From the NCBI GenBank assembly GCA_947623455.1, contig OX392543.1, positions 16,304,757 to 16,368,756 on the forward strand: DNA of 64,000 nt, written 5' to 3'. The position numbers were made by a program, and so were the translations under genes. The stretch comes from Mimachlamys varia. Lineage: Eukaryota; Mollusca; Bivalvia; Pectinida; Pectinidae. The notes under the pieces were generated by a model. It saw nothing but the letters and a program-made list of their open reading frames with translations. It searched no databases and had not been told where the DNA came from. Below, in pieces: positions 55,301 through 64,000 of the stretch (positions within the stretch are counted from its first letter, which is position 1; each line of letters starts with the position of its first letter).

Positions 55301-56583
55301 GAGTGAAAAATTAGTTGACTTAAAATCTGCCAGCAATGTTTACACTTAAGTTGCAAAATGCCAATTTAAACAGAGGTCAAAGTTCAATGAGATCCTATGC
55401 TACTGCTACCATTACCTTTGACCTATGAAAAAGAAACTTGTAAATGAGCCATGACAAGGTTAAGTGTACACTCCACATTGGATATAGACCGTGAAAACAG
55501 CCATCTTTTATTTTCCGTACCAAACTTCTAAGTGATTTTACTTAAATGTATTTCCCTATATTTCATTAACTCGATCATTTACCCCAGAAAATGCATCTGA
55601 ACTCTTCCAATTTAAAGGTTGGACTAGTTCATTATCAAATTTCAGGGCTGAATGGGTTAAATCATTCTAAATGCATGCATCTTGATACATTGATCACTCG
55701 ATGATCTGTCAACTTAAGCAGATATGTCTAAAAAAAACAACAACCTTATTTGACCTGAATAAATTTATTAATTAAACTTAAATTGTAGTCTCATCTTACT
55801 TTTGCAATAATTTAATGCCCTTGAAGGTTTTTTTTCAATTAAATTTATCTTTCTAAAAGAGATGTCTGATTCTCAGTTCTGAACTAGGGGAGATAATCTA
55901 GTAGCAAAATGAAGTAAATAATTTTATATAAAAACTTAGGGGTGGTAGCCAGCTGATTTTGTATATGACGGCACTCAAAGTTTAATTACCACATAAACTT
56001 TAGATTCTCCGTCATTAATTCTGAAAAAAAAATAATGATTCATTTAACAAAAATTCTTTAAAATGCTGAGGACTGTTGATTTGAGAATAATATAAGATTG
56101 TGTAATTTTCGTGATGAGGGATGCAGTGTTATTTACTCATGCACCCTTGAAGAGACATTTGAATTCTTCCAATTCAAAGGTTGGAATAGTTCATTATGAA
56201 ATTTCAGGGGTGAATGAGTTAATTAAATGTATAAGCTGTAAGCAATATAAGGTACAGTGACGGCTGAGTGGGCAGAAGGAGAATCTTTAGTGCTGTATTT
56301 GTCATGAGTAAGCAGTGTTAATTGAAACATATTAGCGCTTAAACACCTTATCTGATCTTTGGCAGGAAATTACTGGATTCCCATGGCATTGTCAGATTTG
56401 CAGCGTTTATGAGGTTTTATATTGGCAGGTCGCTAGGCAGTTTTATAATGACAGGTCGCTATAGGCGGTTCGGCAGGTCGCTATATGAGTGGCTGAAGAA
56501 TTAAGACTTACCGGGGCTGGCAGGTACTGCTGCTGCATCTGACCGATGCTATCCTCATAGTTGTACTGATAACTGTTGTAATC
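39429..56583 (-). CDS. TAMALIN: Tamalin/CYTIP-type PDZ scaffold, 3' seven exons (5' end missing)
   Basis: The exons join as 56583-56512, 48438-48292, 45032-44930, 43138-43045, 42654-42588, 41097-41031 and 40366-39429, all GT-AG and in phase, giving 495 residues plus a missing N terminus. One PDZ domain (about residues 58-145 of this part) is spread over four exons: RRTLLLHKNNQSWGFTLQ, TYGIKNKKTNEVEVMTYVDY, GDVILSVNGRSMEVATHAEL, LVVLFED. A Leu/Lys/Glu-rich probable coiled coil follows (residues ~145-185), then a long Ser-rich tail ending EVTKL, a class I PDZ ligand. Vertebrate tamalin (GRASP) has the same order and ends in such a ligand; it links cytohesin exchange factors to group I metabotropic glutamate receptors and trafficking. 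Vertebrate CYTIP is a close paralogue, so this may be co-orthologous to both. The tail is longer than in humans. Introns hold large tandem arrays. Confidence 0.88.
40440..40640 (-). mobile_element. tRNA-derived SINE in tamalin intron
   Basis: The minus strand reads GTTGGCCGAGTAGTTATAAG (A box), AGTTCAAATCCC (B box), then ACTGACCATAGGTCAGTGG, AAAACCTGGCACATCC and GTTAATAGGATATTGAACAA. Head, body and tail are all present. Confidence 0.75.
41031..41097 (-). CDS. TAMALIN: Tamalin exon, coiled-coil part
   Basis: RVVTSKMKELRDLEFQEREI then LD. The acceptor is TCTCTGCAG and the donor GTAAGT. Confidence 0.88.
41461..42587. repeat. 34-bp minisatellite made of tamalin 5' splice site copies
   Basis: About 30 units of the type TGACCTTGAGGCGTATGACT plus TATGTATGATTTAC. 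On the coding (minus) strand each unit contains CCTCAAG|GTCAGT or CCTCAAG|GTAAGT, the same exon end and donor as the tamalin exon at 42588. A few units are extended by ATATCTATATATGTCACTT-like inserts. Confidence 0.92.
42588..42654 (-). CDS. TAMALIN: Tamalin exon, end of PDZ
   Basis: LVVLFEDCVHKVELYDRIIR then LK. The donor is AAG|GTCAGT. About 30 copies of this exon end plus donor follow in tandem in the intron. Confidence 0.9.
43045..43138 (-). CDS. TAMALIN: Tamalin exon, PDZ with binding-groove helix
   Basis: GDVILSVNGRSMEVATHAEL through SGDQLR. The ligand-binding helix starts with His (THAELV), typical of class I PDZ domains. The acceptor is TTTTTGTAG. Immediately upstream in the intron lies an array of copies of this acceptor and exon start. 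Confidence 0.92.
43141..43520. repeat. 28-bp minisatellite made of tamalin 3' splice site copies
   Basis: About 12 units of GAGAAACCAGTTACATCTCC plus TATAAATA. On the coding strand each reads CTATTTATAG|GAGATGTAA, matching the acceptor and first nine bases of the exon at 43138. Confidence 0.88.
44622..44850 (+). mobile_element. tRNA-derived SINE in tamalin intron
   Basis: Head GCGGTGGCCAAGTGGTTAAG (A box) and CACAGGTTCAAAGCC (B box), body with GACACCAGGCACTGGC, tail TATTAATAGGTTAAACAGT with AAATAAAC. It resembles a tRNA-Ser/Leu head. Confidence 0.75.
44930..45032 (-). CDS. TAMALIN: Tamalin exon, PDZ middle
   Basis: TYGIKNKKTNEVEVMTYVDY through AYIAGLRT. The acceptor is TTTTTTCAG and the donor GTAACT. 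Confidence 0.92.
45590..47260. mobile_element. Large dispersed repeat with ~320-bp internal tandem units
   Basis: Begins ACAAGAGGCCCATAGGCCTT and ends with CGCACGACGCACGACG repeats and the hairpin GGTCACTTGAGACTTCGTCT … CAGGTGACC. The phrase CAGCCCCTGGGGGTCAACTA recurs at about 46072, 46389 and 46713, marking nearly identical tandem units. Related starts lie at ~47905 and ~57910. This end sequence is familiar from bivalve genomes; the class is not clear. Confidence 0.7.
47900..48250. repeat. Related dispersed repeat
   Basis: GGCCCAATGGGCCTTAACAG, TTTGACCCCTGTGACCTTGA and GCCCTTCATCCC also appear at 57920-58470. Confidence 0.55.
48292..48438 (-). CDS. TAMALIN: Tamalin exon, start of PDZ
   Basis: Forty-nine codons, LVLHQTSSLGADLNQLD to SWGFTLQ. 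WGF replaces the GLGF carboxylate-binding loop. The donor is GTCAGT. Confidence 0.9.
48830..49560. repeat. ~53-bp minisatellite (about 13 units)
   Basis: Units of CTCTCTACACCCCTGGAATC then ATCCTCGATATCCAGGGGTT, each with a CCCCTGGA…TCCAGGGG inverted core. Single copies of the unit lie at 8899 and 9490. Confidence 0.88.
50470..51017. repeat. 22-bp minisatellite (~24 units)
   Basis: Near-identical units of ACTTACAAAACAGACTGCAT plus GG; a C/A variant marks every two to four units. It lies in the long tamalin intron. All forward frames are open because the unit lacks stops. Confidence 0.97.
51587..52015. repeat. 54-bp minisatellite (~8 units)
   Basis: Units of GATCCACAGACCACTGCCAA, AACTGTACAACCATACATGT and ATCATGTAATAAA, more diverged in the middle. 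Confidence 0.93.
52078..53302 (+). mobile_element. TTAA element family 1 split by a ~890-bp insertion
   Basis: The left 68 bp (52078-52145) and the right ~270 bp (from about 53034) are halves of one family-1 element, with TTAA at 52074-52077 and 53303-53306. The insertion starts with a 144-bp foldback (52146-52289, ends GGGGATAGTAC/GTACTATCCCC). Sequence similar to parts of the insertion lies at 37500-37640. Confidence 0.7.
52146..52289. repeat. Foldback inside the insertion
   Basis: Arms of ~65 bp, with ATTAGAACATGAAATTTGGT in the left arm and its complement in the right. Confidence 0.75.
53310..56500. other. Tamalin intron sequence, sparse repeats
   Basis: Copies of the CCAGCCCCTAAGTTTTTAT repeat (near 54748 and 55940) and of the CACCCCTGAAAT family (55575-55660, 56150-56222). 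No further exon was found. Confidence 0.5.
56512..56583 (-). CDS. TAMALIN: Tamalin exon (first in window)
   Basis: Encodes 24 residues, DYNSYQYNYEDSIGQMQQQY and LPAP. The acceptor is GTTATCAG and the donor GTAAGT. It starts in phase 0 without an ATG, so a 5' exon lies upstream. None was identified to 64000. Confidence 0.75.
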
Positions 56584-56764
56584 CTGATAACAACAAATCT
56601 TTACTGTAACATGACAGTACAGTATACAGGTAACCTGTGACAGACAGACAACAACCGACCCCAACCAATTCTGACAGATACAAAACCTGTCAATAGACTT
56701 GAAACTGTGTAAAACATACAGACTCCTATACCAATTTCTGAACCACATCCTCCTATATAGCTGC

Positions 56765-57000
56765 TACACTACAGGTAACACGGACAGACGGACATCCATA
56801 CCTCCCCCCTCCCAACCAACCCCTGTTAGCCCTTAATTCTCTACAGGTAAATACAAAACTGGAACACAGACAGACAGCTGACATCCATACCCCCCCCCCC
56901 CCCCCCACACACACACACCAACCCAAGCTGCATCTGTTAGCCCTTAATTCTCTACAGGTTAATACAAAATACAAAACTGGAACACAGACGGACAGACATC
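56765..57000. repeat. ~120-bp tandem duplication with poly-C tract
   Basis: CTGTTAGCCCTTAATTCTCT plus ACAGGT occurs twice, each followed by an AACTGGAACACAGAC segment. A run of ~17 C lies near 56890. Confidence 0.75.
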
Positions 57001-57021
57001 CATAACTCAACACTAAATTAA

Positions 57022-57115
57022 GCTTGTGTCTTTTGTAACTTTTAAAAATAATTAACTCGAGTGAAATACATTCCATATCCAACAACGTTAACTACTGCCT
57101 ATGTAACCTCTATAT
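57022..57115. mobile_element. One arm of the 34428-34597 foldback
   Basis: GTGTCTTTTGTAACTTTTAA followed by ACTCGAGTGAAATACATTCC matches the right arm at 34519-34575. Confidence 0.6.
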
Positions 57116-57909
57116 ATAAATTATACACTAATTAACACCACAACCATAATAAGCTATACTCAAAGACACGCCCAACCCTTTTAAGCTTAAATTTGCACTC
57201 CTTTCCTCCATAAGTAATATACACCCAGGTCAAAATTCTGTGTTGAAAATTTCATCAGTTTATAGATCTTACTAAAATTAGAGGAACTTGTGCTCATTGC
57301 AATGCTGAGCAGACTGTTACTCTATCTTTTATTTCATCTGTCTGCATGTACAGCTTCTTTTCCGGTACATACGAGATACCGTGTTTAACGCAATATGGAA
57401 TATTAAGGCTCTATTGATATATATGTCACAGCGTTCCCTGAACTCTAAAAATAAAACCCGAATTCAAAGTTCCAGGCTTCTGCTGATGAGTTATTGATTG
57501 ATGATGTTTTAATTGCATTTAATTAAATCATCCCTGTTGATTTTATTAGTTAAGGTAAGTTATCACTCTTATCAGGGCAGATACAGTATTTTTTTTATCT
57601 CATTGACATGGCTTAATGTGATATGTTAAGGCATCAATCACTCACATTTTTTGACCAGTTTGTGGCGATTTATAATTAGCCAAGTGGCACTTCTGATCAA
57701 CCCTTGAGTGGCCTCATCACCATAGTGGTCACCTTTTGTCCTAATTGACCTTACAACCAAACATGTATATCTACTTTGATACAAGAAATGATGTAGGCTA
57801 AACAGTCACAGTCTGTCAACACAGGACCGTAGGTCATTAGACTCACCAAAAAAAACCAAAATATAAACAAAAGTTGACGTCGACGACAAAATTCAACTCC
57901 CTCATACAT

Positions 57910-58480
57910 AGAAAGAAAACAAGAGGCTCAAATGGCCTTAACAGTCACTTGTCTGTATAGACCAGTCAACTATATACTGTTTTGTTGATAAGTGCTAAGT
58001 TATTTAAAGATATTTACATATTTGACCCTTGTGACCTTGTTAAAGTGTCAATGAACAAACTTTATTGGTATCCCTTCATCCCAGCATGCTACCAGCAAAA
58101 TATTCCCTCCGATTACTGAGAAGAATTATTTGAACGATTTTGAACACATTCAACCCCGGCCCTGTGACCTTGAAAGTGGATCAAGGTCATTCATATGAAC
58201 CGGCTTGGTAGCCCTTCATCCCAGCATGCTACCAGCCAATTATTAGAACCTTATATAATGGGGACCTTGAAAGTTGGTCAAGGTCATTCATTTAAACTTC
58301 ACCCCAGCATGCTACAGGGCAAATATCAGTATCCTGGGCCATTCAGTTATTGAGAAGAATTGTTTAAAGATTTTAAAGCATTTGATCCCTGTGACCTTGG
58401 AACATTATCTACATGCATATGAGTTAAGGTCATTCATTTGAACAAAATTGGTAGCCCTTCATACGGTATACTATAGGCCA
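57910..58480. repeat. Dispersed repeat with internal GACCTTG…AAGGTCATTC units
   Basis: Starts AACAAGAGGCTCAAATGGCC. The phrase GCCCTTCATCCCAGCATGCT recurs every ~100 bp. Related to 47900-48250. Confidence 0.65.
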
Positions 58481-58974
58481 AATAACAGTACCCCGCAAGC
58501 TGGATTTGGAAAATTTCATGGGTGAATGAATAATACCTATCCTGAGTACCAGTATGGACAAGACCAGACTGTGTTGATGATGGAAACATTTCAAATGATC
58601 AAAGTCCAGTAATATAACCTCCGAACAAATCCACTCCACACGATATATTATATAGGTCTTCCATAGTAAAATTGTATCAGTGCCTTCTTGCTCCGGAAGT
58701 AGGATCACGGTGCAGCAAGATTTAATTAGTTTTTAGTACATAGCTGATACCATAGACTCTAATTACGGTGGTAATGGATGTGATACGTCTTACCAGGGCT
58801 TTCAACACGGATGGAAAAAACAGACGTCTTAGGGATACTGACAGATGAAAATTCAGACTTTTAGGGGACCCATAAACACACCACTCTGAGGATGGTGCCT
58901 GTAAGTGTGTGGTTAATATTGCAACCAATTAGTCAACAAATCTGAATCCGATTAGCACTTGCATGAAACAACTC

Positions 58975-59037
58975 ATCACCCCTGAAATTTCACAATGAAA
59001 TATTCCAACAAACGAAGTAGAAAAGTTCAAATGTGTC
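58975..59037. repeat. CACCCCTGAAAT-family repeat, interrupted
   Basis: The left part of this repeat. The expected right end (GGGGTGA) resumes at 61826 after the TTAA element. Confidence 0.6.
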
Positions 59038-59041
59038 TTAA

Positions 59042-61821
59042 AGAGTAACTGTAGTGCAAATAGAAACTGAAATGATCAGACTCGTTGTGTCGGCATTAAT
59101 ACATTGTCGAAAACCGCATCGAAATCGGCCGACTAGTTACAAAGTTACGACAGGTTAAACTTTGGTTTTTTACCTGTTTTGCCACAATCACCGCGAACCG
59201 CTAAAAGTTGTGCACACGTATTGGTGACGTCACAACGGGAACACAAGAATTTGGGTCTTATGTCTCTCTATATAATAATAATATGTACGTCTGGTTGATT
59301 AATGATTCAAAGTGTATTATACAATGAAATTAAGGGACGCACCATAATATTGGGGTCGGGAGAATAATCTGAAATCGTCATTGAAATAACTTTATTTGGA
59401 ACCTTTCATAAATTTAGTGTTTATTGATTTTTCAAATTCATTTTAATTGACCCGTATATATGCGCTATCATAGTGTAATACTCTGTATCATTTATATTGT
59501 CAGTTATTACATATAATTTATCCAATGATTCAAGAGTGACTCTTATAATAATACCTTTGAATATTGTACATCTCATGTTAGTGTCCATTATATTACGTAA
59601 TCGGATTAGGGGGATAATCTACCTGGTCAGTTCGATAACTTCACGCGTAACTTGTTACTCAAATAGCAATTAATTAACATTGGATAGGGGTGGGGTGGGG
59701 GTGAGGGCGATCAAAGTTAACTAAATTGCAATAGTTGAGTATGTTGCGGTTATTATCCCCTCATTATAACTTCAAAATGTGTTCTCTTAATCTGTAGTTA
59801 GTTATCGACTGGAACATAGACTATCGAGTGCACGTGTATCTTTTGAAATCTCCGTAACCCACCGTCAACTCAAACAGTATATGACACTTTTTTAATGTCG
59901 AATTTGACTCTTCTCTTCAACGAGAAAAGTTCTGTTGAAAACTTGCTTGATATGTCTCAGGGACGTATATGCACATATACGTCCCTGATATGTCTGTATC
60001 ACAGTTTTTTTTCATATTTTTTTTTAACATAAATGAATAAAGTGCGGATTAAAACCACAGGCACTTGTGGCCAGGACAATAGCCATCTCAATATATAAAT
60101 AATATAGCGAAATATGATAATTAAAATAAAATATAAAAACTGAATTTTCCAATTTTCTTTTTATGTTATTAACCATCTAAAACCATATTGAAAATAATTG
60201 CCAAATTTGAGCTTCATACGTCAAGCGGTTTAATTTAACAAAAAATCGACTATCAGACACCCTTTTTATGCAATTTAACCGAAAATTCAGTTTTTATATT
60301 TTATTTTAATTATTCATATTTCAATTTCAAAATATTTTATTATTGATACATTAAACAAATTAACAAGAAAAACAAAAGAATTAGTAAACATCTGTATCAA
60401 TAAATGGATTAGACAACAGGCTAAGCCAATATTAGTCTTTTACAACGAATTATTCATATTTTGCTATATTATCTATATATTTAGATGACTATTCTCCTGG
60501 CCACAAGTGCCTGTGATTAAAACCAATTAAGTAATCTTTTCATTTTATTTTCAAAAGATGTTCCATGTTCATTTCTTGTCAGTAAAACACATGGGTTTTC
60601 AAAAATCTAATCTTATTTTTTCTCAAACAGAATTCGAAATACATTGTTCTTGATTTCTATTTCGATGTGTGTGTCTGAAGACAGGTAACATCAGGATTTC
60701 GCTCATATTCCATTTATTTTACAATATTCGCAATTTGAAATGTTTTTCTTTATATTGCATAGACATAAATAAATTATCAATGGATAGAAAGCTGTTAACT
60801 TTTATACACACCTATAATTTCTCGAACATATAAGGATAAAAGAAGTCGAAATGTGATACCCGTCAAAACAGATTATACAGGTCGAAAGCATCAATTAAAT
60901 GATAAAAGTTATATATTTCTATTTTCCAATATATACGTACATTGTATCGTACATATAAAAAGGCTGGTCTTGTGATTCCAATACGTTACTAACTGTCCTT
61001 CTTTGAAGTCCAATAAAATATATGGTTTTCGAAGTTCTGAGTCTATACACGGAATTAGATTATATGTAAGTCCGTGGTGGTCTCAAGCAACACAAATATC
61101 CTTTTCCTCATCTGTTTATTTGAGGTTGTTTTTAGGTAGGTTTGTATTTATCAAGCCGACCGGCATGCATTAAAAATTTTCAGCGTGCATTTTAAAAGGT
61201 GTTACGATCAGTTCCTGCTGATATGTGCATGCAATCAACGTGACCATCAGTGAATACACACGCCGTTTTAGCGGTGTTATATGAAATAAAATATGAGAAA
61301 ATTAATACCTAATCATATCAAGTGCATGTCTTAAAGTTTTTCCACAAAATAATAACCTGTTAATCATGTTAGCGATTCAGGCGGTAATTGATTTATGGTC
61401 GAGTGATCATGAACGCGTGTGCCGCACACCTGTGGAACTCCCGACCCCCCTCACCACTAATTAAGACCCCCTGGGGCATATACAACACCTTGGAATTATC
61501 AGTAGGGTCATTAATGAACTCCATACAGCCTTGATGTATAATAAGTGTCATATTCTTGAATAGAAGACTCTATACAAATAACAAGTCGTGAAACGCTTCA
61601 TATAATGACTACTCAAGTCTATCAGTGCGGTCACCGTTGTGACGTCACCTCCGGTCGTATGGCAAAATCGGGGATTTTCTGATTTGCGTTCAGGTGTGAA
61701 TTTAGAAAAATGGTCAAAACTTCGTAATTTTGACAAAAAAAATTTTTTCGTGAGAATTATCTCACTTGTTACATACCAATCTTTCCATACACGAAAGATA
61801 GTTCAGCACTACAGTTACTCT
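59042..61821. mobile_element. 2.8-kb TTAA element family 3
   Basis: Inverted ends AGAGTAACTGTAGTGC and complement, with TTAA at 59038-59041 and 61822-61825. It lies inside a CACCCCTGAAAT-family repeat. The interior holds an inverted pair (~60051-60135 versus ~60465-60530, and a second pair near 60140/60290) and the micro-palindrome at 59958. No transposase frame is visible, so it is non-autonomous or badly decayed. Confidence 0.65.
59950..59995. mobile_element. 30-bp palindrome with 8-bp target duplication
   Basis: The palindrome 59958-59987 (CAGGGACGTATATG … complement) is bounded exactly by ATATGTCT at 59950-59957 and 59988-59995. It is the same palindrome family as 11778-11807. Confidence 0.75.
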
Positions 61822-61950
61822 TTAAGGGGTGATTTAAATTGATTTAAAACAATGCAGGCATTCAAAATGAAAGTTATAGAATCTGAATACTGTCAATTTT
61901 TCATGCATTTGTAACCAATTGCTTATGTTAGAATATACATATATATATTG

Positions 61951-62185
61951 GGTGGTCAGGTGGTGCAGTGGATTGCGCACTTGCCTTTTACCTAGGTGGC
62001 CAGGGTTCGAATCCCCGACCCGACGTGAAAAGGTATGGGGGGGGGTCACCTGCCCTACCAAGTGGGTTTTCTTTGGGTACTCCAGTTTCTTCCCACCATA
62101 AGACCCCTCATGCGCTAGCATCCGGGCCAACAAGAGTGATTAACATAATTTTGATAATTTGTTACATACTTTTTGTAAAATAAAT
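61951..62185 (+). mobile_element. tRNA-derived SINE
   Basis: Head GGTGGTGCAGTGGATTGCGC (A box) and GGGTTCGAATCCCCGACCC (B box), body GGTCACCTGCCCTACC and GTTTTCTTTGGGTACTCC, tail with AAATAAATAAAG. The head looks nearly intact, but it runs straight into SINE body. Confidence 0.75.
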
Positions 62186-63066
62186 AAAGTTTATATAAAA
62201 ATAAAATATACATATATATATACTGTGTTTGGTCCCAGTTAGGCCAAATGTCAAATTACTTGTTTTTGCTACAATCAGAAAAAAGGCGGCACTGGTACAT
62301 GATAGGTGTAATTATATTGGCAACTTATTTCATTTTAGAAATATATTTATTATACATACATGTATGCTTATATTAGAGTGGGATTGACTTTAATGAGTTT
62401 AACAGTGCATATTATGATATAATACCAATATAAACCTTTGGGTTCAAACACAAAAATCTAGGGGTGTTTTTAAGGGTGATCAGAAACACATTTTTTAATC
62501 GGCCTTAATCTGCACATGATCATAGACATGAGAGCGCAATTTGTTTGCCGATTTCATTGTGCTTCCTGTTTTACATCAAAGTCGTACGTCTAACATGATC
62601 TAACGTCAAACTTAGCTGACACACATTTGCATAACCTCCTACTGTATCTGTATTTGGTAATGTATTGTAAGCACACATCCTCACTACATAAATACTCTCA
62701 CAATATTACGCTCACTTTTGTTTTACGCACCCCTGTAAATTACGTCATGACAAAATCAAATCTTCAATGAGCGCCACCTTGTGGATGTATATTTAGACAA
62801 GTTGATCCTTTGATGTCACCAAAAGAATCCATAACAGGTCATGAAATGTTAAGTAAAATTGCATTGATCGACTTTGATGTCCAGTAGAACGTGTTGCTCC
62901 TCTGTATGATCTTCGAAAGACAGGTAGAGCCTAGCGATATTGGTCAACTGTTTTTTACCTAGTAGACCAATCAATTAGCTTGAGTCCGCCTGCCATCAAT
63001 TTTTTATTTTTGGGCATGACGTACATTTTTGGGCATGACTGTTCCAGGGGAACAGAGAGTAGAGTA

Positions 63067-63378
63067 TATGTTTTACCTCTAGAGTTTAGAAGAATACATG
63101 TATTATAAATATTTCTTCTACTGACCAGTTATTATAAATAACCACATACCCGTTAACCCTCCCTCTTTTTGACCAAAATTTACCAATCGCCCTCAAAATC
63201 TCCCTCATTTTTGTCAAAACCATATGTTTTACCTCTAGAGTTTAGAAGAATACATGTATTATAAATATTTCTTCTACTGACCAGTTATTATAAATAACCT
63301 CATACCCGTTAACCCTCCCTCTTTTTGACCAAAATTTACCAATCGCCCTCAAAATCTCCCTCATTTTTGTCAAAACCC
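63067..63378. repeat. Two-copy 156-bp tandem duplication
   Basis: TATGTTTTACCTCTAGAGTT starts copies at 63067 and 63223 that differ at only a few bases, so the duplication is recent. The second half of each unit belongs to the dispersed repeat that continues to ~63650. Confidence 0.92.
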
Positions 63379-63650
63379 TGGATGCAAACTAAAAATCTAC
63401 ATCCTGTGGTCAAATGATCTCCTATATATAATAGTTACTGCAGGGTGTGTGTAATGACCATAACAGGTGTGTCTGGATCAAATGAATATGTTTTGAAGTT
63501 ACTTTGATACATAAAAGGGGAAAGACAAATTGAGCAATGCAGTTTCAGTCTCATTTCACACACTTTCTCCCTCATTGGAAATATGGAATGAGGGACATCT
63601 CCCTCATTGAAGCTTTCAGAGATTGACACCTGTGTTACCTCCCTTTAAGT
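63140..63650 (-). mobile_element. Dispersed repeat, third copy of the 17225 family (inverted)
   Basis: The reverse complement contains ATTTGATCCAGACACACCTG, TTATGGTCATTACACACACC and TGAGGGAGATTTTGAGGGC in the same order as 37140-37480. Confidence 0.65.
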
Positions 63651-64000
63651 GACCAGTGTATGGTTTTCCAGCACCTAGCTTATTCCTAAAACGTGGGACA
63701 ATGTCTTTTTGTTATCCAATTAATCATTAATATAATGTCCTCAATCTCTTTTATATATTCACCATGATAGAAGCAATTTGATAATGATATTTTCAGATGA
63801 ATAACGTACTTAACAGAGGAGGCATTCTCTGCCATTAAATTTTTAAAGGGCATTTTTCTGCTTTGTTTCTTTTAGTGGTATAATATAGCTTATAGACTAA
63901 TGTATTCTTTTATTTGAATTAAAACATGTAAATCTTATAAGGAAAAGAAATACTAATTTATGACAGGAAAACATTAAATTGAGTAAATTAAAAAGAAAGA
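63650..64000. other. AT-rich end of window
   Basis: Nothing recognised. The missing 5' exon of tamalin was not found here. Confidence 0.4.

Noticed and set aside
56443..57085. Cys/Val-rich minus-strand frames
   Set aside because: Out of frame with the tamalin exon at 56512 and otherwise made of a duplicated repeat and a poly-C tract.
61951..62030. Possible tRNA gene (A and B boxes)
   Set aside because: It continues directly into a SINE body shared with 4395-4505 and shows no convincing cloverleaf by eye; same reasoning for 44622, 40580-40640 and 19500-19550.

Overview
The window looks like animal nuclear DNA, most likely from a lophotrochozoan and probably a bivalve mollusc. The evidence is spliced genes with GT-AG introns, two genes from animal families (JMJD4 and tamalin), AT-rich non-coding DNA full of tRNA-derived SINEs, palindromic transposon remnants and minisatellites, and repeat types I associate from memory with bivalves. 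The species call is inference. There is no bacterial operon structure, no CRISPR array and no convincing free-standing tRNA or rRNA gene.

Layout. Positions 1-12,400 hold no gene I can defend; they contain repeats (a ~45-bp tandem array at 1.0-2.4 kb, SINE pieces, foldback elements, a retroelement remnant with a hammerhead-like core). Positions 12,460-20,055 (minus strand) carry a complete seven-exon JMJD4 gene, an Fe(II)/2-oxoglutarate oxygenase that in humans hydroxylates a lysine of translation termination factor eRF1. Its last exon carries an unusual insertion of 13 cysteine-containing nine-residue repeats. About 1.2 kb away, head to head on the plus strand, is a candidate gene for a small secreted eight-cysteine protein, with an exon that ends right after the start ATG (21,222-21,224), a ~7-kb intron, and a second exon (28,201-28,443) followed by a poly(A) signal. 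Inside that intron lie a 30-bp minisatellite and a 197-codon open reading frame (25,790-26,383) with a cysteine cluster and no function I can name.

Positions 29-38 kb are repeats: TTAA-flanked inverted-repeat elements (Kolobok/T2-like), SINEs and foldbacks. Positions 39,429-56,583 (minus strand) carry seven exons of a tamalin (GRASP)/CYTIP-type PDZ scaffold, complete at the C terminus; the first exon was not found and probably lies beyond the right edge. Its introns hold large tandem arrays, two of which are built from copies of the gene's own splice sites: ~30 copies of a 5' splice site beside one exon and ~12 copies of a 3' splice site beside the preceding exon. The right end (57-64 kb) holds dispersed repeats and a 2.8-kb TTAA-flanked element that contains a 30-bp palindrome bounded by an 8-bp target duplication.

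The genes show no common pathway. The most notable signals are the splice-site minisatellites in the tamalin gene, the nine-residue repeat in JMJD4, the start-codon-only exon of the cysteine-rich peptide, and the very short palindromic mobile elements with target duplications.
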